Below are positions 21,065 through 29,061 of a stretch of DNA of 61,113 nt, piece after piece (positions within the stretch are counted from its first letter, which is position 1; each line of letters begins with the position of its first letter). Location: positions 1 to 61,113 of IMG/VR virus record IMGVR_UViG_3300032050_000141, one strand, 5' to 3'. Under the pieces are notes generated by a model. That model was not told where the DNA came from. It made no database searches and saw only the letters and a list, made by a program, of their open reading frames with translations. The translations under genes were made by a program, and so were the position numbers. Source of the DNA: a virus.

Positions 21065-24000
21065 TGTCCGAATGGTCCCAGTGCCATGAGTTGCCGCATC
21101 CGCTCTTGTCTTCGCTGACGATCCCGCAGTTTCAGTGCTTCTTCAGCCTTCTCCTGCGATAGTGCATACAGTTTGCGATCCCGTGGCGTCATCGTCGGCT
21201 GCAATGCCTCGGGGATATACGCCTTCTGGAACGTGTACGTGATCGGGTCGAGTTCGCGTCCGATCTGACGCTGGATGTCGTTGAGTTCCTGCGCGGCGGC
21301 CTGCGTGTTGACCTTAAATCCGGTGGACACGTTGAGCCCGGCCTTGGCGAGGCGAGCCCCAAAACTCTCGATACGCGGGTCTGCCAGCGTGCCGGCAAAC
21401 GCCATCGGCACCTGCGTTCCGGGGATGAGTCCGGCCAAAACCTTGGCCGCCGGCGAAAGTCCTCGCGGGTCGCCGGTTGCGGCGGTGTACACACGATCTG
21501 CGGGCGTCGTTGTTTCGTCCAGCGGACGGTCGAAGAACAGGTCGCGGCCGGTAGCCAAGGACATGAACCCCTGAAGCGGCGGTGCCATCTGGCTGGCGAG
21601 ATTGTTGACAGTACCCTGCACGCCGTATGGGTCGAACAAATTCAGAACGTCGATGCCGGGCAGGTCGATGTCCGTGATGTAATGCTTCGTGTCTGGCTGC
21701 GTCAGCCCGAGCATGTCCGTGAGGGCGTCGGGCATGCGGACAGCGAACTTCTGCCGCAGTTGCTCCGTGATGTAGTTGTCCTCGTCCGACTCCTGAATCG
21801 TGTTGCTGGCCCGGATCATCTGGCCATACGCACCACCCGGACGCTCCATCAGCGACTCGATAGCGTACTTCCCGATGCGGCTGTTATAAGCCCACCACGG
21901 GAAGATCGTTCTCATCCACTTGCGTTCAGTAAGGGTAAGAGACTGATAATCTACGAGCGCCCGCTTTACCCTATCCGCAGCCTCGGCTGGACTAACGCCC
22001 TGCTGAAGCAGATGAATAAAAGTCCCGAGCCTTCCCACAGAGTCCACGGTGTCGTTGATTGTGGAACTTGCCCGCAGGATGGGGTTCTGCGTGTCGTACT
22101 GGTCGGTCACCCCATAGATAGAGCCGAAGTTCTTGATGCGTTGGGACAGCGGGGTCGTGGCGTCTGGCACCAGTTCGGCCAAACCCTTGCCTACGGAGAT
22201 GGGTGTCGAGCCCGGGATCAACTGGCCCATCTCGCCGGACCGGGCGCTTGACAGGAGTTCGCTGGACTGGAGCCCCGACAGCACGCCGTTGCCGCCGACA
22301 TCCATGATGAACGCGTCTTTGACGGCATCGTCCGCCAGACCGGAATAACGCGGAATCGAACGAAGCGCCTGCATCGCTCCGGCGTAGTCACCGTTGACGA
22401 TCTTGCTGGCGTTCCACATCGCCGCCAGTTGCTTCGGCCCATTTCCTGTTTCAAGAAACCCGCTGACAGCGTTACTGTAGGCATCTCTGACAAAGCGCCG
22501 TGGGGTTGCGAGGACGAATCCCTTAAACAGTTTCGTCCATCCATCAAGGAACCCGGCGACTTCCTTCTGTGCCGCAGGGGCAGCATAGAAGTCCGCGACC
22601 TTTTGGAGCCGGCGAACCACCCGCTCTGGCACAGAGTATTTCGACAGGTCGATCTGGTCTGGCGCAACGCCAGTAGACTTGCTGATGGCGTTCTTCAACG
22701 CCATCGCGGCTTCGTCCTTCACCTTGCCGTCGCCGCTCTGGAACCCTGCCCTTGTTCCGATCTCGTCCCACGACTCTGCGAGGTTGCGATACCGGCCGAC
22801 TTGCTGGGTCTTTGCTCCCTCGACCGCAGCCTCTGACAGGGATTCCAACAGGAAGATAGCCCGAGACTTGTTAACTTCGTGGCCGATGATGCGGCGAGCC
22901 TGCGTGTTGGCCGGGTGGGCCGCAAACACCGGCGTTCCTTCAGGCAAGTCTTGGGCACGCCGCACCATGGTGCGGGCAATCTTTAGAACCTGCGCGTTCG
23001 GCCCGTTGATGACTGTGTTGTTCGGTCCGGGCCGGGCCACCGGATTGCCGATGGCTTCGGTCGGATACTTGTTCTTGAACCAGTCCATGATGACGGTCGC
23101 GGCTTGATCGTCCGTCACGCCGGAGTTGGGCTTGGAATACTCGATGATCTCTGGAAGCAGGCTGATCTGCCGCAGGTCATCGGTGCCGCCCGGAGTCTTC
23201 AGGTAGTCTCGCCTGCCGTAAGCCTCGGCCTCGCTGGCGTCATACAAGAGCCGGCCGGTCCCTTGTTCGGCTTCGTCAAACGTGAACTCGTCGCCGTATC
23301 GGGGGTTGTATTTGGTGCCGTACTCGTCCTTGTAGAAGTTGCCGGTCAGCCCCATGGCATTGCGTTCTGCAAACTGCCGGTTACTGATCTGCTCCCACGA
23401 ATTGAGCCACGGCTGGAGCCCCGGCGTCATGGCGAGAATTTGTTTGTCCGTTGCTGTACCGTGCCCCTCGACAAGCCTCACCAGCATGTCGTTCCCTTGC
23501 GGACTAAAGAGCGTTTCCGCCCCCAGTAGGCCCTTTGCTGCGGGCGGCAGGGCAATCTTTGTCAGCAGCAGGTTGTGTCGCGTGGCTTCTGTCTGGCCGC
23601 GAACCCGATACATGTCTTCCAGCGTGTTGGCCCGGAGTGCAGCAATCTGTTCGCCGGTGTCCACTGCCCCGCCGCTGGCCTTGGAGAACAGGCCGGTAGC
23701 GAGCCGGCCGGGGTAGGAGAAGCGAGCGCGGGCGCCAAGGTAATCCATGGCGTCCATCACTTTGCCTGCGCCGGGCGGCGTGAAGGCCATGTTGACCGGC
23801 CCGACGTTCAGTCCGAACATCCCGCCAAGCGTCTGATCTTTGAGCCTTTGGTATTCCTGAACGCTACCGAGTTTCGTCGTGACATTCCGCAGAGCCTCTG
23901 CCGGGTCCGAGGATGCGTTGACAACATCCTCCAGCGTGACCTTGCTTTGGGCCAGCCGCTGTCCGACGGGCGTGACCGCTTGATAATTTCCCGATGTCTT

Positions 24001-24576
24001 CGGTACGTAGTTCTTCTCAAACAGGCCCTTAATGTATTGGCCCCGCATTGTGTTTTCGGCAGCATCGGTGCCGTATTTTCGGGCGTATGCAACCGGGGCG
24101 TTCTTGAGAACGCCGGCATGCTTGGCTGCGGCGCCGGCCTTTGTCATCGCCCCGATGGGGCCGGATAACCAAAACAATGGGTCAGTAACGATCTCGGTTG
24201 CGAGCCCCGCCGCCGTCCGCAAGTATGGGTTCTGCGGAGCGATGCCGGCGCTGTCCAGAAGTTCGACGCCGCTGGTTCTGGCATCGTTGTCAAAGTTGAA
24301 CCCGCTGTTGGGATTGCCTGCCAGATAGCCACGGGCGATTGCGCCCGGAGTGTCCAGAACAAGCCCGAGGCTTTCTATGAACTGGCCGGATTGCTTGGCT
24401 AGTTCACGAAGCCAGTATGTTTCTTCCTCTGGCGTCAGCCCCCGCCCGCCGCCCTGCCCGCCGGTGGCCTTCTCAATGCCCGGGAGCGAGAGCGCGCGCG
24501 AGGATAAGGAGACAGCGGCCGGGTTGAGAGTAGGCAGGGAAACCCTGCCGGCCGCGTCCATGACGGTGGGGATCAT
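21061..24576 (-). CDS. large putative internal virion (ejection) protein (1171 residues)
   Basis: The ATG shares a base with the upstream stop (TAATG). The protein is long and mostly helical, with a hydrophobic segment at about 105-165, and a central part with FKGFVLATPRRFVRDAYSNA and MRTIFPWWAYNSRIGKYAI (about 700-900), a pattern I associate with large internal or polyvalent virion proteins. A charged coiled-coil C-terminus ends at MALGPFGQ. Its likely role is entry into the cell with the DNA. No enzymatic domain recognised. It is the most distal of the structural genes in the arm. Confidence 0.72.
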   Translation of the reverse strand: MIPTVMDAAGRVSLPTLNPAAVSLSSRALSLPGIEKATGGQGGGRGLTPEEETYWLRELAKQSGQFIESLGLVLDTPGAIARGYLAGNPNSGFNFDNDARTSGVELLDSAGIAPQNPYLRTAAGLATEIVTDPLFWLSGPIGAMTKAGAAAKHAGVLKNAPVAYARKYGTDAAENTMRGQYIKGLFEKNYVPKTSGNYQAVTPVGQRLAQSKVTLEDVVNASSDPAEALRNVTTKLGSVQEYQRLKDQTLGGMFGLNVGPVNMAFTPPGAGKVMDAMDYLGARARFSYPGRLATGLFSKASGGAVDTGEQIAALRANTLEDMYRVRGQTEATRHNLLLTKIALPPAAKGLLGAETLFSPQGNDMLVRLVEGHGTATDKQILAMTPGLQPWLNSWEQISNRQFAERNAMGLTGNFYKDEYGTKYNPRYGDEFTFDEAEQGTGRLLYDASEAEAYGRRDYLKTPGGTDDLRQISLLPEIIEYSKPNSGVTDDQAATVIMDWFKNKYPTEAIGNPVARPGPNNTVINGPNAQVLKIARTMVRRAQDLPEGTPVFAAHPANTQARRIIGHEVNKSRAIFLLESLSEAAVEGAKTQQVGRYRNLAESWDEIGTRAGFQSGDGKVKDEAAMALKNAISKSTGVAPDQIDLSKYSVPERVVRRLQKVADFYAAPAAQKEVAGFLDGWTKLFKGFVLATPRRFVRDAYSNAVSGFLETGNGPKQLAAMWNASKIVNGDYAGAMQALRSIPRYSGLADDAVKDAFIMDVGGNGVLSGLQSSELLSSARSGEMGQLIPGSTPISVGKGLAELVPDATTPLSQRIKNFGSIYGVTDQYDTQNPILRASSTINDTVDSVGRLGTFIHLLQQGVSPAEAADRVKRALVDYQSLTLTERKWMRTIFPWWAYNSRIGKYAIESLMERPGGAYGQMIRASNTIQESDEDNYITEQLRQKFAVRMPDALTDMLGLTQPDTKHYITDIDLPGIDVLNLFDPYGVQGTVNNLASQMAPPLQGFMSLATGRDLFFDRPLDETTTPADRVYTAATGDPRGLSPAAKVLAGLIPGTQVPMAFAGTLADPRIESFGARLAKAGLNVSTGFKVNTQAAAQELNDIQRQIGRELDPITYTFQKAYIPEALQPTMTPRDRKLYALSQEKAEEALKLRDRQRRQERMRQLMALGPFGQ

Positions 24577-25001
24577 TACTGCGCTCGCATGGCGGGCCTC
24601 GCCGCCCCGCCGAGAATGCCAGTTCCTTGAGCCATCCTGCCGGACGTTCCCTTCATTCGCTCCAGCACGCGAGACAGGGACGCGCTAGTGCCAGCGGCCT
24701 GACTGCCGCCCATTGACGGCACCCCCGGCGGGGGCTCCGGAGCCTTCGGCGGGTAACCCTTGAACGCACTGGAGGGAATGGGCATGTCTGACACGCTCGA
24801 CCCAAGTCCGCCGTGTTCTCCCCATGCCGCAGACAATGCGTTCCCGAACGTGCCGCTGTTGAGGGACCGAATCATTTCCTCTTGCTGGGCCTGCCGTATC
24901 CTTTGCTCGGCTTCTCTTTCCTCGCGCTGGTTGATGGCAAACGCCAGTTTGGCCCCGCGATTAGCGTTGACGTTGTGCAGGTAAGCAGACAGCAGGCCCA
25001 T
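24576..25001 (-). CDS. 141-residue structural-type protein
   Basis: The ATG lies one base after the previous gene's TGA. The N-terminal half is a long charged helix (residues 10-50, glutamate/glutamine/arginine-rich), the rest is proline/serine/glycine-rich. It lies between two structural genes and probably belongs to the internal virion set. No family recognised. Confidence 0.68.
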   Translation of the reverse strand: MGLLSAYLHNVNANRGAKLAFAINQREEREAEQRIRQAQQEEMIRSLNSGTFGNALSAAWGEHGGLGSSVSDMPIPSSAFKGYPPKAPEPPPGVPSMGGSQAAGTSASLSRVLERMKGTSGRMAQGTGILGGAARPAMRAQ

Positions 25002-25004
25002 GAT

Positions 25005-26060
25005 TCATTCCCACGGCGACTGGAAGTACGCAGAGGCGGCGGCCAAAGCGTTGAGATAGTCCCGCATCTCGGGGTCGTTGGCTTGATTCAGTGCGGTGTT
25101 AAGCCGCATTCCCAGCGTGTTGATGTACTGCCGACGCTCGTAAACGTCGCGCGGATTCTTCGGCTGGAACGGGTGCAGGTAGGCCATGCTGCGCTGAACT
25201 GCGAGTGCCGTTTCGGGCGGCGCTTGGGCCAGCCCGTTGTGCTGCGCCAACACGCTGCGAGCCCTCAGGTAGATAGCATTGGCAGCGTTCTCTCGCCCAA
25301 TCCTTGCGTACTCCTGCGGGGCAAACGGCACGTTGTCTTTGTCTTTGAGGTGCTGCCCAAGAATCGCTTGCGCAGACGATTCATACGACTGCCAGTCGCC
25401 CTGCTCCAGAGCCCTCTGAAGCACGGGGTCTAGTTGTCCCAAGGCCCCACCAAGGCCCTCTTTGCTTTTCTGGTCAAACGCCTGAACATCCCGGTTGGCC
25501 TGCGCTGCCAAAACGTTGATGCCCTCCATGCCTTGCCGCAGGGCAGTCATTTCGTATGGGTCGCGTGTCGCCGCAATCCTCGCGGAGTAGCCCTCCAGTT
25601 GTCTCTTGTATCGGGCAAGGTCGCGGTGGGCCGGCGAGGGGTAGACATCCTCGGGCTCGTCCATGTCGTTTGTGCCGCCCTGCACCACAGGGTCGCGGCC
25701 GTCGATCGAGTCGGTGCGGCTGTAGTCCAAGTCGGGTGCGTCGGCGTCGGTGGCCATCATCCGGGCCGGGTACTTCAGGGCGGGCTTGCCCTTGTAGTCA
25801 TGCCGGGCACTGCGACCGCCGGACAGCGAAGCAAACGCCGGCTTCGGCTCGTCGCTCTCTCCGATGACGCCCTGCGTGTTGGGCCTCCACCGTGGGGCAA
25901 ATGGCCCAGTCTCTTTGAGTTCGTCGGGCACGTAGTCCTGCACCGACTCCATGGCTTCTTGGTACGTGACTGGCGGGTTCTGCCCAAAACGCAGGAGTGT
26001 GGGAATTAAGCCCCGTCCGCGATGGCGACGTTCTGCGAAATTGGAAAAAAAGTCTGCCAT
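25005..26060 (-). CDS. 351-residue structural-type protein
   Basis: The protein is mostly helical with an N-terminal segment of about 55 basic/proline-rich residues, followed by a disordered acidic stretch (about 60-150) and long helical repeats (about 150-345) rich in alanine, glutamine and asparagine. No catalytic motif. It is placed between the fibre genes and the large internal proteins, which suggests a virion component. The upstream gap (26061-26137) contains an AT-rich AAAATAG that might act as a -10 box. Confidence 0.7.
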   Translation of the reverse strand: MADFFSNFAERRHRGRGLIPTLLRFGQNPPVTYQEAMESVQDYVPDELKETGPFAPRWRPNTQGVIGESDEPKPAFASLSGGRSARHDYKGKPALKYPARMMATDADAPDLDYSRTDSIDGRDPVVQGGTNDMDEPEDVYPSPAHRDLARYKRQLEGYSARIAATRDPYEMTALRQGMEGINVLAAQANRDVQAFDQKSKEGLGGALGQLDPVLQRALEQGDWQSYESSAQAILGQHLKDKDNVPFAPQEYARIGRENAANAIYLRARSVLAQHNGLAQAPPETALAVQRSMAYLHPFQPKNPRDVYERRQYINTLGMRLNTALNQANDPEMRDYLNALAAASAYFQSPWE

Positions 26061-26137
26061 TGGGCCACCCGTGTTTTTGCTCTGCCTATTTTATGGAACC
26101 TATTTCCCCGTTTCCGACTACGGGATTGGGGGCGTTG

Positions 26138-26572
26138 CTAGCCAATCGTGGCCCACCTGCCGCCACCTGCTGACGAGAAGTACACGGCGATGACTGCCAT
26201 TGGCGCGGAAAACGTGCGAGTCAAAAAAACTGGGCCCAAGCCCCATTGCAGCGTCAGGGTGTTGCTGCCAGTGTTGACAAACGTAATTTGCATGCCGAGC
26301 GTGCCAGAGTTCCCCAAGTCGATTGTCGTAGCGCCAAGCCCGCCGGAAATAATGCTGTTGGTGTTTACTAGCACCGTGCGCCCTTCAAGGGACGAGATGG
26401 ACTGACTGGCATACGTAACAGGTGGCACCGGGTACACCAGCGAGGCCACCGTTCCGTCAGACTTGCGGTAGTAAAGGGCGCGGTCCGCTTCGTTGACTGC
26501 GATCTCGCCGGTCACCAGCGATCCGGGGACGGCCGAGGCCGTGGTAGAACGGCGAATCTTGATCGTGGCCAT
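26138..26572 (-). CDS. 144-residue fibre-type protein
   Basis: Starts MATIKIRRSTTASAVPG, the same start pattern as the following 384-residue protein (MATIRIKRSTGST). The rest is beta-rich with serine, glycine and threonine repeats (GLGATTIDLGNSG) and ends GGGRWATIG. It looks like a short tail-fibre or baseplate component. The related N-termini suggest these proteins share an attachment site. Confidence 0.72.
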   Translation of the reverse strand: MATIKIRRSTTASAVPGSLVTGEIAVNEADRALYYRKSDGTVASLVYPVPPVTYASQSISSLEGRTVLVNTNSIISGGLGATTIDLGNSGTLGMQITFVNTGSNTLTLQWGLGPVFLTRTFSAPMAVIAVYFSSAGGGRWATIG

Positions 26573-26575
26573 GGG

Positions 26576-27730
26576 CTAGAACGTGCCACCGTCGATGGTG
26601 GAACTCGGGGCCAGATAGTCGGTGTCGAGGACAGCGGCAGAATACGCCGTGCCGTTGCCCTTGACCAATCCGTTTATCGCCGTGGTCAGGCCAGTTCCGC
26701 CGTAAGCAATGCCGATGGCCGTGGCATTCCACGTACCGGTCGTGACCGTACCGAGCGTGGTGATCGTGTTCTGCCCGGCATAGTTGCCCGGCACGCCGCC
26801 GCCGCTGAACTGTGCGAACGACAGCGATGTCGTGCCGAGCGTAATCGGGGCGATGGTGTTGCACACCCACCCCGTCGCACCGAGCGTGGTCCCCTCCTCC
26901 ACAAAGGTAAACATGCCCGGAGTAACCTCGGCGCTGGAGTCAGCATCCGTGGCCCGCGACCATGATCCAGCCGCCACAACGTAGATGCCGTTGGCGGATG
27001 CAGCGGTCTGGTTCTTGACCAGCACGCGATCGCCAGCCGAGACAGCGATGCCGTCGATCGTCTGCGTGCCCGACAGCGTGATGTTGGCCGTGGTGGCCAC
27101 TCGCACGCTGGCTTTCACATCCAGCCCGGACCGGGCTGCGTCCACGTATGCCTTGGTGGCTGCGTCTTGGGCGTTGGTGGGATCGACCAAGTTGGTGATC
27201 GCAAACCCACCCATGCTGTAGTTGCCGGTGGCAGTGGCGTGGACGTTGAGCGGGTTGGTCCGGACCTGCGTGTCGAAGTCCGAAATCTTGGCCGCCGTAA
27301 GCGTGGGGATGTCTGCGGCAACGAGGGCCCGGAATGACGGCGTGCCGGCACTGCCGTTGGGTGCGGCCCACACGCTGTTGGCGGACTGGCTGGTAAACCC
27401 GGCAATCACGCCGGCTTGAGCCCTGACATGCGCCGTGGTGGCCACGGTCGTGCTGCTATCGGTGGTGGCCGGAGTGGTGGCCGTAGCGCTAGAGCCCAGC
27501 GCCACGGTGCTGGAGAACGTCTTGGCTCCGGTGATTGTCTGCGTTCCAGCGAGGCCGACGAACGCACCAGTGCCGCCGATGGCGTTAATGGTGGTGGCAG
27601 AGCCGCCGGCGCCGCCAGTGCCAACGCCGATGTAGAGGATGTTCGTGCCCTCGGTGAACGCCAGTTCAGCGTTGGCGAGGGTCGTGGGCGCCGTCGATCC
27701 AGTGGACCGCTTGATGCGAATTGTGGCCAT
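26576..27730 (-). CDS. 384-residue tail-fibre protein
   Basis: Starts with the shared MATI/RIKRST N-terminus, followed by beta-strand repeats rich in T, A and G (FVGLAGTQTITGAKTF at about 55-70) typical of trimeric phage fibres. It is acidic to neutral and ends DGGTF, like the 62-residue neighbour that ends DGGNF. It has no recognised enzyme domain. It probably recognises or contacts the host surface. Confidence 0.75.
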   Translation of the reverse strand: MATIRIKRSTGSTAPTTLANAELAFTEGTNILYIGVGTGGAGGSATTINAIGGTGAFVGLAGTQTITGAKTFSSTVALGSSATATTPATTDSSTTVATTAHVRAQAGVIAGFTSQSANSVWAAPNGSAGTPSFRALVAADIPTLTAAKISDFDTQVRTNPLNVHATATGNYSMGGFAITNLVDPTNAQDAATKAYVDAARSGLDVKASVRVATTANITLSGTQTIDGIAVSAGDRVLVKNQTAASANGIYVVAAGSWSRATDADSSAEVTPGMFTFVEEGTTLGATGWVCNTIAPITLGTTSLSFAQFSGGGVPGNYAGQNTITTLGTVTTGTWNATAIGIAYGGTGLTTAINGLVKGNGTAYSAAVLDTDYLAPSSTIDGGTF

Positions 27731-27761
27731 GTTTTCCTCGGGGTTGCCGTATTGTTATGGG

Positions 27762-27950
27762 CTAGAAATTGCCGCCGTCTACCAGCGTTTCGCCAGAAAC
27801 TCCCGATTTAACGAGGTTCCTGACGGTCGTGCGGTACTGGCTGTAGGTCGTGACTCCGTTGACCGTGGCCGCCTGAATCACGGGCACCGACGCGGCGTCT
27901 GGTTCGGGATTTGGGTTGTCAGCGAGTTCGCTGATTTTGCGGTCTGCCAT
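27762..27950 (-). CDS. 62-residue fibre-associated protein
   Basis: Starts MADRKISELADNPNP, a common start of short phage fibre and connector proteins, then a small beta/alpha domain and DGGNF end. The shared last residues with the 384-residue protein suggest related terminal attachment modules. Function otherwise unknown. Confidence 0.7.
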   Translation of the reverse strand: MADRKISELADNPNPEPDAASVPVIQAATVNGVTTYSQYRTTVRNLVKSGVSGETLVDGGNF

Positions 27951-27953
27951 GGC

Positions 27954-28094
27954 CTATTCCAGCGCAAGGTAACCAGCGCCGTCCTCCAACGCGATGAAAA
28001 ACGAATCCTCCCACAACAGCCGCCCGTCCTGCGGGGCTGGTGCCGCCGTGTCAAAAATGCCCGGCGGAAACAGGAATGCGAGCGCTAGGGTCAT
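27954..28094 (-). CDS. 46-residue fibre-type peptide
   Basis: The ATG at 28094 lies three bases past the preceding stop and GGGGG-type purines precede it. It has an N-terminal hydrophobic strand (LALAFLFPPGIF), then a short C-terminal repeat-like end (FFIALEDGAGYLALE) that resembles the LLLED-type ends of small phage tail proteins. It is too short for most gene finders; supported by spacing and composition. Confidence 0.55.
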   Translation of the reverse strand: MTLALAFLFPPGIFDTAAPAPQDGRLLWEDSFFIALEDGAGYLALE

Positions 28095-28096
28095 GG

Positions 28097-28363
28097 CTAC
28101 CCCCTGCGGCGGCCGGGCGGCGGGGCATCCATGCGGATCGGAGGCCGTGCCGGCTTGGGCGCAGGCTTGGCCGGCGGCGACCGCAACTCCATCGGGCTCG
28201 GGGCGCCAGTCTCGACTGCGGCGCGGGGCGGCGGCATCTCGCCCATCGTCACGCCGGGCATGTCGATGTCGGTGTCGAACCGCTGCCGCTGCGGGCTGGG
28301 CTCAACCCTCCGGCTGCGGATCATGGAGCGAATTCGGTCTTCGGGTCGGCTGCGTGGAAGCAT
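28097..28363 (-). CDS. 88-residue proline/arginine-rich protein
   Basis: AGGAA precedes the ATG. The product is very rich in proline and arginine (SPPAKPAPKPARPP toward the end), so it is probably disordered. It lies among short structural genes and may be a linker or chaperone. No family recognised. Confidence 0.6.
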   Translation of the reverse strand: MLPRSRPEDRIRSMIRSRRVEPSPQRQRFDTDIDMPGVTMGEMPPPRAAVETGAPSPMELRSPPAKPAPKPARPPIRMDAPPPGRRRG

Positions 28364-28372
28364 GGGATGTTC

Positions 28373-28705
28373 CTATGTTTTGAGCATAACGACGGCACTG
28401 AACGGAGAAGCCGCCACGCCACGCACGTATGTACAAGCATACAGTTCGGGCGGTGCAATGTACACCCGGCCAGCCGCCACGGCGGTTGTTGCTGCGCTTC
28501 CGCTTGGCAGGATAACGGGGTAGTACGGTCCGGCATCCATGCTGGACGCATACCATGAGATGGTGGTGGACGTTGCCGTGGGTGGGCACACGAACGCGAA
28601 CGCCGCACTATTCGCCATGCAAATAGTGTCGCTGGACCCCACGCTGGCAGCGAAGGCTACCGCGCTGGGGTTGACAGGCGCCGATCGTTCGATCCTCGTT
28701 GCCAC
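28373..28705 (-). CDS. 110-residue beta-rich structural-type protein
   Basis: The start is GTG at 28705, two bases after the stop of the upstream gene. The product is rich in serine, alanine, valine and threonine with alternating strands (TISWYASSMDAGPYYPVIL) and looks like a small decoration or fibre-head domain. It is similar in size and style to the 114-residue neighbour. Confidence 0.68.
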   Translation of the reverse strand: MATRIERSAPVNPSAVAFAASVGSSDTICMANSAAFAFVCPPTATSTTISWYASSMDAGPYYPVILPSGSAATTAVAAGRVYIAPPELYACTYVRGVAASPFSAVVMLKT

Positions 28706-28708
28706 AAA

Positions 28709-29053
28709 CTACCCCTTGGTAACAACACGAACCACGGCGGTCCCCGAACTCAACACCATCAAGACATGACGGGCCGCGAACAGGCCGTCCGGCAGTGCAA
28801 AGCACTGGCCTGCGGCTGTGATGACCTGCGTGATCGGGTTGCCATCCTTGTCCACCAAGGCATAGGAGTCGGTAAGTTTTCCGTCCGCCTTGGCGTAGAA
28901 CGAGATCGTGATGCTGCCCGCCGCGCTTTTGCTGTCCACCATCAGCAGCGCCCCGGCGTCAGTGGACAGGGAAAACCCGCCGGTTGTGCTGACGCTCGCG
29001 GTCAGCGTGATGGGGTCGCAGATGTTTCCAAGCCGAACGATTGTCGTTGCCAT
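28709..29053 (-). CDS. 114-residue beta-rich structural-type protein
   Basis: AGGAAAG lies before the ATG. Beta strands predominate (DPITLTASVSTTGGFSL, then ITISFYAKADGKL), compatible with a small head- or tail-decoration protein. It may be a paralogue in style of the 110-residue gene that follows, though no close identity is visible. Confidence 0.68.
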   Translation of the reverse strand: MATTIVRLGNICDPITLTASVSTTGGFSLSTDAGALLMVDSKSAAGSITISFYAKADGKLTDSYALVDKDGNPITQVITAAGQCFALPDGLFAARHVLMVLSSGTAVVRVVTKG

Positions 29054-29061
29054 TGTCTTTC

